64,000 bases of DNA from Methylomicrobium agile (GCF_000733855.1 NZ_JPOJ01000001.1:3365001-3429000); one strand, 5' to 3'. Numbered from the stretch's first letter, positions 26,030 through 35,110 are shown. The notes: generated by a model not told the origin, from the letters alone. A program made the numbers and translations.

Positions 26030-26566
26030 TCAGAAGAGTTCTATATTGTCCGACTCGTTTTCCTGGAAGGCGGTCTTTGCGGCAATCGCTTCATCGACCG
26101 ATTTGCCTTGAAGAATAGCGTCAAACATCACTTTTTCGGATTCCATCGTAAATCTGGATCTTATCTCTCCTTGAAGTTCTCGCCATGCATCAGGATTATA
26201 GAGGTGTTCCGGACTTCCAACGAGATTGGACAATCCTCTCAGATTCGAGGTGACATGATGCAGACACTGCTGCATGCGGTCGTAAAACTGAAATGCAACG
26301 ATGGCGGCTTGAATCTTTTCCTGGGTCTTCGAACAGCAAGTTAAAGCCAGTTCCCTCTCATTGGAATCGACAAGAGCCAAAAGATGCTGGTTCATTGCCT
26401 GCATACTTTCTACAATTTCGGTAAACGAATCGGTCAGTGTATCGACTGCCGAGTCGCCTTCCTGCATGATCACGTCTACCTGCGTGGCTGACAATGTCAA
26501 CAATTTGACGGTTTCTCGGACCTGGCTCCAATCAAGATCGGGGCTTTTCGAATCGGAATGAGTCAA
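26030..26566 (-). CDS. Putative CheZ-like chemotaxis phosphatase (unassigned family)
   Basis: A 178-aa all-helical-looking protein. The core segment AFQFYDRMQQCLHHV (residues 91-105) lines up with the CheZ active-site helix (FQDLTGQVIKRV in E. coli). D96 and Q100 keep the D-x3-Q spacing of CheZ D143 and Q147, with F and V also matching. The C-terminus is acidic then hydrophobic (FQENESDNIELF), as in the CheZ tail that binds CheY-P (ends LLDSLGF). No canonical cheZ is present, although cheY, cheA and the intact FliM peptide are. It is transcribed on the minus strand, directly upstream of and divergent from cheY1. Similar unnamed proteins occur near chemotaxis genes elsewhere (recollection, not checked). 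The phosphatase role is inference from motif and context only. Confidence 0.5.
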   Translation of the reverse strand: MTHSDSKSPDLDWSQVRETVKLLTLSATQVDVIMQEGDSAVDTLTDSFTEIVESMQAMNQHLLALVDSNERELALTCCSKTQEKIQAAIVAFQFYDRMQQCLHHVTSNLRGLSNLVGSPEHLYNPDAWRELQGEIRSRFTMESEKVMFDAILQGKSVDEAIAAKTAFQENESDNIELF

Positions 26567-27066
26567 TTATTTCACCATGCAGGAACTAACTGCCAAATAA
26601 GGGTTACAAAATCGCCAAGATTTTTTCGATCGATGGAAAATATTAGACATTTTCATATTCCGAGCTAAAAAACGAGGTGCCTAATTTTACATAAGAAATA
26701 TAGTGTCGGCAAATTACACAGGATAAGCAGGGTAGTGCTCTCTCGATAAAAATCGTGAGTTCCCGGAAGGCCGGAAGGAGGCGTTTATTTTGGCCTTAAT
26801 TTTTTGGATTTGAGAAGCCGTTATCATTATCCGGACGCGAAAGATGTAGGGAAGGCATTTTACCCATGCCAATTTATTCGTTTTTGCTATTATTAGAGTG
26901 CGAGCAGGGAAGAAAATGCTTTAAAAGCTTGATTGGCTTGAGTTGCGTGGCGTTTTGAAGCCTTTTTTCTTCCTTTCAGTCAATAGTGCTTAGCAGATTT
27001 TCTATTGATTTTGCCTAATTTTGTTGAGCACGTGGAAATTTATAGCTCTTGTTTTTTGGAACAACG
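26567..27066. other. Long intergenic region between the CheZ-like gene and cheY1
   Basis: About 500 AT-rich bases separating divergent genes. I find no open frame with recognisable features, no sigma-54 or sigma-28 element with correct spacing, and only a weak AAGGCC/GGCCTT pairing near 26769-26800. Promoters for both genes should lie here but cannot be named. Confidence 0.4.
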
Positions 27067-27456
27067 ATGGACTTAACGAACGAATTACTTCAGAACAAAA
27101 TCTTGGTTGTCGATGACGCCTTATCTATGCGCAGCATGACCAAAGCCGTTTTACGGGATGCCGGTTTTGCGCATGTTTTTGATGTGCCCGATGGGGAAGA
27201 AGCGCTCAAATTGATGAAAAGGATAAAAGTTAATCTGGTAGTTTGTGATTGGAACATGCCGGGAATGAGCGGATTGGATTTGTTCAAAGCTGTAAAGGCA
27301 GAGCCTAAACTGGCAAGTACGCCTTTTATTATGCTCACTTCGTCGTCGGAAGGCAGCAAAGTCAAAGAAGCCATCGAGGCGGGCATAACGGCTTATATTA
27401 TAAAACCTTATAAACCCGCTGATTTAATAAAGAAAATTGGCACTATGCTGTCATGA
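27067..27456 (+). CDS. cheY: CheY-type response regulator 1
   Basis: A 129-aa single receiver domain: acidic pair D16-D17 (KILVVDDALSMR), phosphoacceptor D61 (VVCDWNMPGMSG), conserved Thr in FIMLTSSSE and Lys in YIIKPYKP. The SMRSMTKAVLRDAGF segment is like that of CheY rather than of transcriptional regulators. Start at ATG 27067 (MDLTNELL), since the upstream frame adds only MFFGTT. It stands alone, facing away from the CheZ-like gene. One of two CheY proteins; this one is the closer to classical motor-binding CheY by its WNMPGM region (inference). Confidence 0.9.
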   Translation: MDLTNELLQNKILVVDDALSMRSMTKAVLRDAGFAHVFDVPDGEEALKLMKRIKVNLVVCDWNMPGMSGLDLFKAVKAEPKLASTPFIMLTSSSEGSKVKEAIEAGITAYIIKPYKPADLIKKIGTMLS

Positions 27457-27499
27457 TTATGCAAGCATGGGCCGCTGATGATTCAAATGAATCATCAGA

Positions 27500-27654
27500 G
27501 GTTTAACCCATGTCCTTATACACAAGCCCGTCATTCCGGCAGGGATTGCCGGAATCCAGGCTACAGGGACGTTTAAGCCTGCCATCCCTGGCCCTGGATA
27601 CCCGCTGCCCGGCGGGTATGACGGCATTTATGTATAAGGGCATGGGTTTAACCT
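27500..27654. repeat. MITE-like element, copy 1 (AGGTTTAACCCATG inverted ends)
   Basis: About 155 bp. The left end AGGTTTAACCCATGTCCTTATACA pairs with the right end TGTATAAGGGCATGGGTTTAACCT, with small differences. Inside is a GTCATTCCGGCAGGGATTGCCGGAA-type hairpin and GGATACCCGCTGCCCGGCGGGTATGACGG. No coding potential. A second copy with related ends lies at 31522-31676. Confidence 0.7.
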
Positions 27655-28301
27655 GATCAATAAGGGCGTGAAATGGTTTTGTAACCTGAATTCGGGATAA
27701 GCCATTACCTCTGAGGCAGCGGATTGACTTTGATAAATGAGAGCATGGGGTTGTTGTTTCTTATCCCGAACTCAAGCTTCAAGTAGGGTACGCTCGACTG
27801 CAGGGATGTACGCTCCCAGGATCTGAGCGGGGCAGGATTTATAACGCCGTCCCCACTGTTTGAAAACTCTCTGCCAACACAAAATCCTCTTCCCTGCTTG
27901 TCCCGCTTCAAACGTTACGGACGGGATAAATATCCCGTCCGGCATCCCACCGTAAGGTACGCTGTGCGTACCATTGATGTGCTATACCATTGGGGGAAGG
28001 TACGCACAGCGTACCCTACGAAGCGGTCCATAAGTACCTGCCGCTCGTTCAGTTTTTCGGTGCCACCTCCTTTTGAATAGGTGTCCGGTTTTTGTTGACC
28101 ATTACACCGCAATCCCGACAAGTGCCGTTTTGTTCTCGCTCCAGATCATCTGATTCGCAAAGCTCTTGCTTTGGCTGTTCACTTTCCTTTTCAATTCGCA
28201 AAATCCAACAAAAAAATTTTTTTTACTATACTTTCAGGAAACGATTGACGTTTTGCTGCTATTGACCCGATTTTGCTTTAAGTACAACAATGGAGAAAAC
28301 A
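27655..28301. repeat. Gap before cheY2 with GTACGC-type hairpin repeat
   Basis: Contains a 22-bp palindrome at 27919-27940 (GGACGGGATA-AA-TATCCCGTCC) and a long hairpin at 27951-28020 (CGTAAGGTACGCTGTGCGTACC pairing with GGTACGCACAGCGTACCCTACG). The latter belongs to the same family as 13261-13309 and 51745-51807. No gene is apparent; a promoter for cheY2 must lie near 28200-28290 but I cannot name it with confidence. Confidence 0.65.
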
Positions 28302-28664
28302 ATGGCAAGTATTCTTGCAGTTGACGATTCAGCCTCTATGAGAAAAATGGTCGCCTTTACTCTTAAAGGCGCTGGCTATGAAGTCGAAGAGGCTGTAGAT
28401 GGGGTTGATGCATTGACAAAAGCCCAAATCAAGAAATTTGATTGCATCGTCACCGATGTCAATATGCCGAATAAGGACGGTATTGCCCTCATCAGAGATT
28501 TGAGATCATTGCCCGATTATAAATACATACCCATGCTGATGCTGACGACAGAGTCCGGGATTGAAAAAAAACAAGAAGGCAAGGCGGCCGGAGCGACGGG
28601 ATGGATCGTCAAACCATTTGATCCGGAACAGTTATTAAGGACATTAAAAAAGGTTCTTGGCTAA
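28302..28664 (+). CDS. cheY: CheY-type response regulator 2
   Basis: A 120-aa receiver domain: D8-D9 (ILAVDDSASMRKMVAFTLK), phosphoacceptor D52 (CIVTDVNMPNKDG), Thr in LMLTTESG and Lys in IVKPFDPEQLL. Start at ATG 28302, preceded by GGAG at correct spacing; the ATG at 28290 would put the Shine-Dalgarno inside the gene. It lies 49 bases before cheA and is probably its operon partner. This SMRKMV/LMLTTES subgroup is the CheY usually encoded beside CheA-STAS-CheW-CheR-CheD clusters (family recollection). Confidence 0.9.
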   Translation: MASILAVDDSASMRKMVAFTLKGAGYEVEEAVDGVDALTKAQIKKFDCIVTDVNMPNKDGIALIRDLRSLPDYKYIPMLMLTTESGIEKKQEGKAAGATGWIVKPFDPEQLLRTLKKVLG

Positions 28665-28713
28665 TTTATAGTCAAGGTAATGACTCAAATTCTCGTATTA
28701 CACAGGTAAGCCT

Positions 28714-30852
28714 ATGTCTATCGATATGTCTCAATTCCATCAGGTCTTTTTTGAAGAATGTTTCGAAGGACTGGATGCGATGGAATCCGGGTTGTTAAAC
28801 CTCGATACGGGAGATATAGATGCGGAAATGATTAATACCATTTTCCGGGGTGCGCATTCGATCAAGGGCGGAAGCGGTACATTCGGATTTCACGATGTGG
28901 CTGATTTTACCCATGTGATGGAAACCTTACTTGACGAGATGCGCGACGGGCGAAGGAAAGTGACTCAACCCGCGGTCGATGTTTTGTTAGGTTCGGTGGA
29001 CTGTCTGAGAACCATGCTGACTTCAATTCAGGAAGGAGAAAGCGTAGATCGGGCTGCGGTAGAAAAATATAAACTTGCCCTGGAAATTCAACTGAACGGC
29101 GCGGCAGGGGGGACTCCGGCTACTGAGCCTCCATCTTCCCGGCCTGAGTCCGGAAATGCGGATGATGAGGCTGTCGCATCCGAAGCCTGCGAAATGCCGG
29201 AGCAAGGCTGGAAGATAGCCTTTTGCCCTTACCTTGACCTGCTTAAAACCGGGAACGATCCGGTGAGGATATTTCGCGAGCTCGCCGAGTTGGGCGACTA
29301 TTCCGTATCGGTCAATACGCGGGATGTGCCGGGGCTTTTTGAGCTGGACCCGGAGGAGTGCAATCTTTCCTGGACACTGCAGATAAAAGGCGACATCTCT
29401 TTTCAGGAAGTCAATGAGGTCTTTTCCTGGGTTGAGGGGGACTGCGAACTCGACATTCAGCCTTTGACAAAGCCTGGCAAAACGGTTCCGCCAGTAAAAA
29501 AAATCGAGCCGGAGCCGGTTCCGCCCGAAACCGGCGCTCCGAAAACGGAATTGGGCGAAGCCGAAGCAAAAACCGGGACGGGCAATCCGGAAAGCACCAA
29601 ACAGAGCGTCTCCCAGCCTGATAATGATCAAACCAAATCGCCCAAGTCTTCCAATTCCAATTCCAGTTCAATTCGTGTCGATACCGCAAAAATTGACGCC
29701 TTGATCGATTTGGTGGGCGAAGTCGTCATAACGCAATCCATGCTGGGCCTGATCAGTGAAAATTTTACCATGGATCAGTTGGAACAGCTGAAAAGGGGCC
29801 TTTCACAGCTCGAACGCCATACCCGGGACATGCAGCAAAGCGTCATGAACATACGGATGCTGCCCATTAGTTTCGTATTTAGCCGATTTCCCCGGCTGGT
29901 CCATGATATCGGTGCCAAGCTAGGCAAAAAAATCGAGTTGAAATTAGTGGGGGAAAACACCGAGGTGGATAAGGCCGTCGTTGAATTGATCAATGACCCG
30001 TTGGTGCATTTAATCAGGAACAGCCTGGATCACGGCATAGAAATGCCGGTGGACCGGCTGGTTGCAGGCAAGTCCGAAATCGGTACGATAGAACTGAATG
30101 CTTATCACCGGGGCGGCCATATCGTTATCGAGATCAGCGATGACGGAAGGGGATTGGATAGAAATAAATTGATCGCCAAGGCTGTCGAGAAAGGGTTGAT
30201 TGCTGAAAATAGCCAGTTGAGCGACAAACAGGCTTTTGAATTGATCTTCATGCCGGGTTTTTCAACCGCAGAAAGTATTACCGATATTTCCGGCCGCGGT
30301 GTCGGCATGGATGTCGTAAGAAAGAACATTCAGGCCTTGGGAGGAAATGTCGATATCATTTCCGAACTTGGAAAAGGTACGACGATTTCCATTCATCTGC
30401 CGTTGACTTTGGCCATTATTGACGGCCAGTCCGTTGCCGTGGGCGATGAAATCTATATTGTGCCTTTGGTTTCAATTATCGAATCAATCAATGTCACCGA
30501 AAAAATGCTTAATACGATAGCCGGTAAAGGCGAGGCATTCAAACTGCGGAATCAATACATTCCGATCATCAGAATGCACGAGGTATTCAATGTTTCGCTC
30601 AAAGACAAGTCCAAGCCATCCGAGGGAGTCATTGTTGTGGTAGAAAGGCAAGGCGCGTTATGCGGCCTGTTTGTCGACGAATTATTGGGACCGCAACAGG
30701 TGGTCGTTAAATCATTGGAAGCGAATTACCGCAGAGTGGAAGGCATTTCAGGCGCTACCATTCTTGGCGACGGTTCGGTCGCTTTAATTCTTGACGTTCC
30801 GGGTTTGGTAAGGTATTCCAATCGTCAGGCGCAGATACCTTCGGCGGCTTAG
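28714..30852 (+). CDS. cheA: Chemotaxis histidine kinase CheA
   Basis: A 712-aa kinase. Hpt domain with H48 (IFRGAHSIKGGSGTFGF). Residues about 165-255 form a CheA-like insert with WKIAFCPYLDLLKTGNDPVRIF, probably the response-regulator binding domain. A Pro/Glu/Lys linker and dimerization region (about 325-390) follow, then the ATP-binding domain (HLIRNSLDHGIEMP, DDGRGLDRNKL, GRGVGMDVV) and a C-terminal CheW-like domain (LAIIDGQSVAV...YSNRQAQ). Cytoplasmic; phosphorylates CheY and CheB in response to chemoreceptors. First large gene of the operon; cheW follows 11 bases after. Confidence 0.97.
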   Translation: MSIDMSQFHQVFFEECFEGLDAMESGLLNLDTGDIDAEMINTIFRGAHSIKGGSGTFGFHDVADFTHVMETLLDEMRDGRRKVTQPAVDVLLGSVDCLRTMLTSIQEGESVDRAAVEKYKLALEIQLNGAAGGTPATEPPSSRPESGNADDEAVASEACEMPEQGWKIAFCPYLDLLKTGNDPVRIFRELAELGDYSVSVNTRDVPGLFELDPEECNLSWTLQIKGDISFQEVNEVFSWVEGDCELDIQPLTKPGKTVPPVKKIEPEPVPPETGAPKTELGEAEAKTGTGNPESTKQSVSQPDNDQTKSPKSSNSNSSSIRVDTAKIDALIDLVGEVVITQSMLGLISENFTMDQLEQLKRGLSQLERHTRDMQQSVMNIRMLPISFVFSRFPRLVHDIGAKLGKKIELKLVGENTEVDKAVVELINDPLVHLIRNSLDHGIEMPVDRLVAGKSEIGTIELNAYHRGGHIVIEISDDGRGLDRNKLIAKAVEKGLIAENSQLSDKQAFELIFMPGFSTAESITDISGRGVGMDVVRKNIQALGGNVDIISELGKGTTISIHLPLTLAIIDGQSVAVGDEIYIVPLVSIIESINVTEKMLNTIAGKGEAFKLRNQYIPIIRMHEVFNVSLKDKSKPSEGVIVVVERQGALCGLFVDELLGPQQVVVKSLEANYRRVEGISGATILGDGSVALILDVPGLVRYSNRQAQIPSAA

Positions 30853-30863
30853 CGAGAGCGGAT

Positions 30864-31373
30864 ATGGCACAAGAGATAGAAAATAGTTCGGAGCAGAACC
30901 GTTATCACAAGGAAATCGACGCGGTCCAGTACTTGAGTTTTACGATGGAAAATGAAGAATACGGGGTGGATATTCTTCGTGTCCAGGAAATTCGCAGTTG
31001 GGAGCCGGTTTCCCGAGTGCCTAATGTTCCTTATTATGAGAAAGGCGTGGTGAATTTACGCGGATCGATCGTACCGATTATCGACTTGAGAGAGCGATTC
31101 GACTTGAAATTTACCGAATACACTCCGCTGACCGTTGTCGTTGTGCTACAAACCCGAGACGGTAATAGAACAAGGACCATGGGGGTGGTGGTTGATGCCG
31201 TATCGGATGTCATTACCATAGACAAAAACAAAATTCAGAAAGCGCCTGATTTTGGTTCGAAAGTCAGCAACGAATTCATCACCGGCCTGACATCGGTCAA
31301 TGAGCGTATGGTGATTTTGCTGGATGTGGATAAACTACTCAAACTGGAAGAACTGGAAAATTATAATAATTAG
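30864..31373 (+). CDS. cheW: Chemotaxis coupling protein CheW (copy 1)
   Basis: A 169-aa CheW domain protein (YLSFTMENEEYGVDILRVQEIRSWEPVSRVPNVPYYEKGVVNLRGSIVPIIDLR). It couples receptors to CheA. It differs from the second CheW (34619) in N- and C-termini and keeps the NLRG motif. Ends in an Asn/Glu-rich tail before a 328-base gap that holds a MITE. Confidence 0.96.
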   Translation: MAQEIENSSEQNRYHKEIDAVQYLSFTMENEEYGVDILRVQEIRSWEPVSRVPNVPYYEKGVVNLRGSIVPIIDLRERFDLKFTEYTPLTVVVVLQTRDGNRTRTMGVVVDAVSDVITIDKNKIQKAPDFGSKVSNEFITGLTSVNERMVILLDVDKLLKLEELENYNN

Positions 31374-31521
31374 CAGCCGAGGGTTTTGTCTCTTTCCCTG
31401 GCATTGAATATATTTAAATATCAGCAGATGACTAAGTAATAATAATTGTATTCTTAAATCCAGTATTTTATGGAAGATGGCTAGTAGCCTAAAGAAGGGA
31501 TGCGGGATGGATATTCTTATG

Positions 31522-31676
31522 ACCTTAAACACATATCCTTATACCCAAGTCCGTCATTCCGGCAGGGATTTCCGGAATCCAGACTACAGGGATGTTTTGA
31601 GCCTGCCTCCCTGGTGCTGGATACCCGCTTGCCGGCGGATATGACGGCATTTATGTATAAGGGTGTGCCTTAAACA
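31522..31676. repeat. MITE-like element, copy 2, abutting the STAS gene
   Basis: Left end TTAAACACATATCCTTATAC pairs imperfectly with right end GTATAAGGGTGTGCCTTAA. The inner part is like copy 1 at 27500 (GTCATTCCGGCAGGGATTTCCGGAAT..., GGATACCCGCTTGCCGGCGGATATGACGG). The right end lies 25 bases before the STAS start codon and so fills the cheW-STAS gap. It could affect expression of the downstream genes. Confidence 0.65.
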
Positions 31677-31701
31677 GGAAAACGCGAGTAATTTTCTAAA
31701 G

Positions 31702-32067
31702 ATGACTGCCGAAAACGATATGAACTCAATGACGGATGTGCAGGAAGACCAGAGTTTTAACTCAGATACGGAGTGCGAGGATGCCGGGCCGCGTATCAAT
31801 TTGGATACCGTCTTAAGTATTCAGAATATTACTAAATTACATGAAAGAATTAAAAATTCCTTTGCGGTGCATGATTCGATTGAGATTAATGCCTCTCAGG
31901 TGGCCTCGATTGATACGGCGGCCTTGCAACTGTTAGTCGCGTTAAAAAAAGAAGCCGGTAAACGGCAAAAAAATATTCTAGTTACCGAGCCGTCCCCACG
32001 ATTCATAGAATCCGCAGACCTGCTGGGATTATCGGACGTGTTGGAGCTCAATGGTTTTGCGCAATAA
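31702..32067 (+). CDS. STAS domain protein of the chemotaxis cluster
   Basis: A 121-aa protein. An acidic N-terminal extension of about 30 residues precedes a STAS domain (LDTVLSIQNITKLHERIKNSF...IEINASQVASIDTAALQLLVALKKEA). The phosphorylatable position of SpoIIAA-type STAS proteins is occupied by D71-T72. The start at ATG 31702 is preferred over the GTG at 31663, which would lie in the MITE; ATG 31720 is possible. STAS proteins next to CheA clusters are common in gamma- and betaproteobacteria and often are a partner of a CheY-like or kinase protein; the role is not established. Confidence 0.8.
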   Translation: MTAENDMNSMTDVQEDQSFNSDTECEDAGPRINLDTVLSIQNITKLHERIKNSFAVHDSIEINASQVASIDTAALQLLVALKKEAGKRQKNILVTEPSPRFIESADLLGLSDVLELNGFAQ

Positions 32068-32332
32068 ATAGGTGACATCGGGAAGCTGTGAAGAGCATTC
32101 GGGTTATGTTCTTATTTGCGCGGGTCATGTTCGTATTAATTAATAAAGCATAGAGTGCTGTTTGTTGTTAGCGACTGGACTCGGTATTCTTTAAGGCTAA
32201 AGGCACATGGGCTTAAATCTAATTTTTCAGGAATTGGTCAGCAGCTATTTATTGGACATTCAGAATCCTCAAATTCGCTCTTAGGGCTTTGAATAGATTA
32301 CATATACTATTTATGGGAAGATTAAGTAACTG

Positions 32333-32971
32333 ATGAATGCGCACATTAAGATTAGTAGGCCGTCGATTGCGGGGTTTGAGCGTCTTAATCGATATTGGGA
32401 TAAAGACCGGGAAATCATAGCGATTAAGATTCTCCCTGGAGAATACTATGTGACGCAAGAAGACGAGATGATTACCACGGTATTGGGATCATGCGTATCG
32501 GCTTGTATCAGAGATAAAGAATTGGGCATTGGCGGTATGAATCATTTTATGCTGCCGGAAGGAAACTACGGCCCGATAAAAAAGAGTAATGAATCTATTA
32601 TAGGGGCTTCTACGCGTTACGGAAACTATGCTATGGAACATTTGATCAATACCATATTGAGCAATGGCGGTAAACGTAAAAATCTGGAAGTAAAAGTATT
32701 CGGAGGCGGAAAAATCATTCCGACTCTAACCGATATTGGAATCAAAAATATCAATTTTGTTCTGGATTATCTCGATCAGGAAGGATTGAAATTGCTATCT
32801 CAGGATTTGGGTGATATTTATCCTCGAAAAATAATTTATTTTCCGAAAACGGGAAAAGCGGCAATGAAAAAAATAAGAGAATTGCATAACGATACGGTTC
32901 TCCAAAGAGAACGCCAATATTTTAATAGCCTTAAAGATATCCCGGTTGCCGGCGAAATTGAACTTTTTTGA
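32333..32971 (+). CDS. cheD: Chemoreceptor deamidase CheD (copy 1)
   Basis: A 212-aa CheD. The likely catalytic residues are T49, C54 (TTVLGSCVSACIRD) and H71 (GGMNHFMLP), in the family spacing. It has a long C-terminal extension beyond the CheD fold that ends VAGEIELF. The deamidase acts on Gln/Asn residues of chemoreceptors and may also bind a phosphatase or CheY. It is distinct from the second CheD at 38545: only about the core is shared, and only this one ends in ELF. AT-rich relative to its neighbours. Upstream gap 32068-32332 holds nothing I can name. Confidence 0.93.
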   Translation: MNAHIKISRPSIAGFERLNRYWDKDREIIAIKILPGEYYVTQEDEMITTVLGSCVSACIRDKELGIGGMNHFMLPEGNYGPIKKSNESIIGASTRYGNYAMEHLINTILSNGGKRKNLEVKVFGGGKIIPTLTDIGIKNINFVLDYLDQEGLKLLSQDLGDIYPRKIIYFPKTGKAAMKKIRELHNDTVLQRERQYFNSLKDIPVAGEIELF

Positions 32972-33110
32972 TTGAAGTCCCCTTATAGTAAAGTATAGAG
33001 CAAGAGATTCATCGTCGATCTGCCGCAAGACCGATAGAGTCTAAGTAAACCGGAATGTAGTAGCCAAGCGCGTATGCGGGGCGACATGTAATTTGATAAA
33101 GAAATAATGC

Positions 33111-34178
33111 ATGAATAAAGTACGGGTATTAATCATCGATGACTCTTTGTTAATCAGAAGACTATTGACTGAGATTTTTAACTCATCGCCCGATATCGAA
33201 GTGGTCGGTACTGCGGCCAACCCCTATATTGCCAGGGATATGATCAAGCAGCTCAATCCCGATGTGCTGACTTTGGATATCGAAATGCCGGAGATGGACG
33301 GCATTACTTTTCTGAAAAATTTGATGCGTTTGCGGCCGACGCCGGTGGTAATGATTTCGACTCTCACAGAAAGAGGAGCGGACATTACGTTGGAAGCGCT
33401 TTCCTTGGGAGCTGTTGATTTTGTCCCCAAGCCTAAAGTGGATGTTGCCAATACCTTGAACAATTATGCGGAAGAGATTATTGGCAAGGTCAAAATGGCG
33501 GCATTGGCCAATATTAGAAATTTCGACAATAGAGGATTGAAATCGGGCGATATCGAAAAAATACCCGGCCAACTCAAGGAAAAACCGTATCCTGTAAAAA
33601 AAAGCTACGCAGCCTCCAATAAGATTATCGCCCTGGGAGCGTCCACGGGAGGAACCGAGGCGATTAAATCGGTCGTCAAGGGGTTTCCGGCAGACACCCC
33701 GGCTGTCGTCATTACGCAACATCTTCCTTTGGCTTTCAGCGAGTCATTTGCCAGGCATATTGACTTTGTGACTGAAATGACAACCTGCATTCCAAAGCAC
33801 GGCCAGATCGTGGAAGCCGGCCATATCTATTTGGCTCCCGGAGACAGGCATATGAAAGTGATGAAGGAGGGTGCCCGTTTGGTGATCCACTTGTATGATG
33901 GGGAGTACGTTAATCGTCATAAACCAGCTGTCGATGTCATGTTCAGCTCTCTTGCCCGTAGCGTCGGCACAAATGCAATAGCCGTTTTATTGACCGGTAT
34001 GGGGGTTGACGGGGCCAAAGGGATGAGTGAGATGCATGATGCCGGGGCAATCACTGTTATTCAGGATGAACGGACCAGCATCGTATGGGGTATGCCCGGA
34101 GCGGCTTATAAAATGGGATGCGTCGATCATGTTGTGCCACTCCATGGAATTGCCAGTAAAATACTCTCCCTCATCTGA
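33111..34178 (+). CDS. cheB: Chemotaxis methylesterase CheB
   Basis: A 355-aa protein. The receiver domain has D56 as phosphoacceptor (LTLDIEMPEMDGITFL), followed by a linker and a methylesterase domain with catalytic Ser in ALGASTGGTEAI, His in ITQHLP and Asp in TGMGVDGAKGM. It removes methyl groups from chemoreceptors when phosphorylated by CheA, opposing CheR (37660). Normal length and complete. Confidence 0.97.
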   Translation: MNKVRVLIIDDSLLIRRLLTEIFNSSPDIEVVGTAANPYIARDMIKQLNPDVLTLDIEMPEMDGITFLKNLMRLRPTPVVMISTLTERGADITLEALSLGAVDFVPKPKVDVANTLNNYAEEIIGKVKMAALANIRNFDNRGLKSGDIEKIPGQLKEKPYPVKKSYAASNKIIALGASTGGTEAIKSVVKGFPADTPAVVITQHLPLAFSESFARHIDFVTEMTTCIPKHGQIVEAGHIYLAPGDRHMKVMKEGARLVIHLYDGEYVNRHKPAVDVMFSSLARSVGTNAIAVLLTGMGVDGAKGMSEMHDAGAITVIQDERTSIVWGMPGAAYKMGCVDHVVPLHGIASKILSLI

Positions 34179-34618
34179 GAAATTCTTCTTGGAATGCAAT
34201 CAATAAAGCAATTCAAGCTCTCTGATTTTCTTCGGAAGGTTTCTTAGTGGTAGAAATTTTCTCTGGACGGCAAGTTCATTGAATGTCGAGATGGCTAAAT
34301 TGCCCCATTCCGTCAGGCTTATTGACGTAATGGGTTTGGGCGCCCAGCTTTTTGTCCCATAGATTCCTTTTATTGCCGGGATGGTTCCGCATGTTCTGGT
34401 CTTAAGAATTCCGCATCACTTTTGATATAAAAAAATTACAATAACGGTTTGACTTGCTGCTTCGTTTTACTATGCTTAAGTAAAACTGTAGTGCTGGCAG
34501 GAAGGGAGCCTTAGGGCAAAGATTCTTGAATCCGCCGAAAGTTGACCGATGCGGATACACTACACCATTTTTGAAATTCGATATTAAATATTCACAATAT
34601 TAAGAATCGGGGTTATTT
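34179..34618. other. Gap between cheB and the second cheW
   Basis: 440 bases without a recognisable gene. Contains one good sigma-70-like promoter at 34449-34476 (see separate entry). No repeat of the major families is present. Confidence 0.5.
34449..34476 (+). promoter_or_regulatory. Sigma-70-like promoter upstream of cheW2
   Basis: TTGACT (34449-34454), 16-base spacer, TATGCT (34471-34476), followed by a purine start region. About 140 bases upstream of the cheW2 ATG; suggests a separate transcript cheW2-mcp-cheR-cheD2. Confidence 0.5.
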
Positions 34619-35107
34619 ATGCAAGACAATCAGAAGCCCGGCGGGGCTGCATCTACCGGCAGGGAGTATCTGGCCTTCAAACTGGGCGATGAAGATTATG
34701 GAATCGATATTCTTAAGGTTCAGGAAATTCGCGGCTATGAAACGGTCACTAAGATTGCCAATACTCCGGATTTCATCAAGGGCGTAATTAACTTGCGCGG
34801 CGTCATAGTGCCCATTGTTGATATGCGCATAAAATTCCAATTGGGGAATGTGGAATACAACCCGTTTACAGTAGTGATCGTTTTAAATGTCTGCGGCCGA
34901 GTGATTGGTATGGTGGTTGACGGTGTATCCGACGTAATCGAATTGACGCCTGAGCAAATTCATTCCACGCCGGAATTGGGGGCGAGCATTGATACTCAAT
35001 ATATCATCGGGTTGGGCTCGATCGATGAGCGTATGATAATTCTGGTGGATATCGAGCAACTCATGTCGGCCAAAGATATGGCTCTAGTTGAAAGAGTTGC
35101 GGCTTAA
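34619..35107 (+). CDS. cheW: Chemotaxis coupling protein CheW (copy 2)
   Basis: A 162-aa CheW protein ([54 protein letters not shown]). Its closest neighbour is the chemoreceptor gene 68 bases downstream, so it probably couples that receptor. The paralogue at 30864 is in the cheA operon. Confidence 0.96.
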   Translation: MQDNQKPGGAASTGREYLAFKLGDEDYGIDILKVQEIRGYETVTKIANTPDFIKGVINLRGVIVPIVDMRIKFQLGNVEYNPFTVVIVLNVCGRVIGMVVDGVSDVIELTPEQIHSTPELGASIDTQYIIGLGSIDERMIILVDIEQLMSAKDMALVERVAA

Positions 35108-35110
35108 TAA

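Noticed and set aside
26936-26950. TTGGCTTGAGTTGCG as a sigma-54 promoter upstream of cheY1
   Set aside because: The GG-GC distance is 10 instead of 12.
28246-28273. Possible sigma-28 promoter upstream of cheY2 (TGACGTTT then CCCGATTT)
   Set aside because: Spacer would be 12 rather than 11 and both boxes match poorly.
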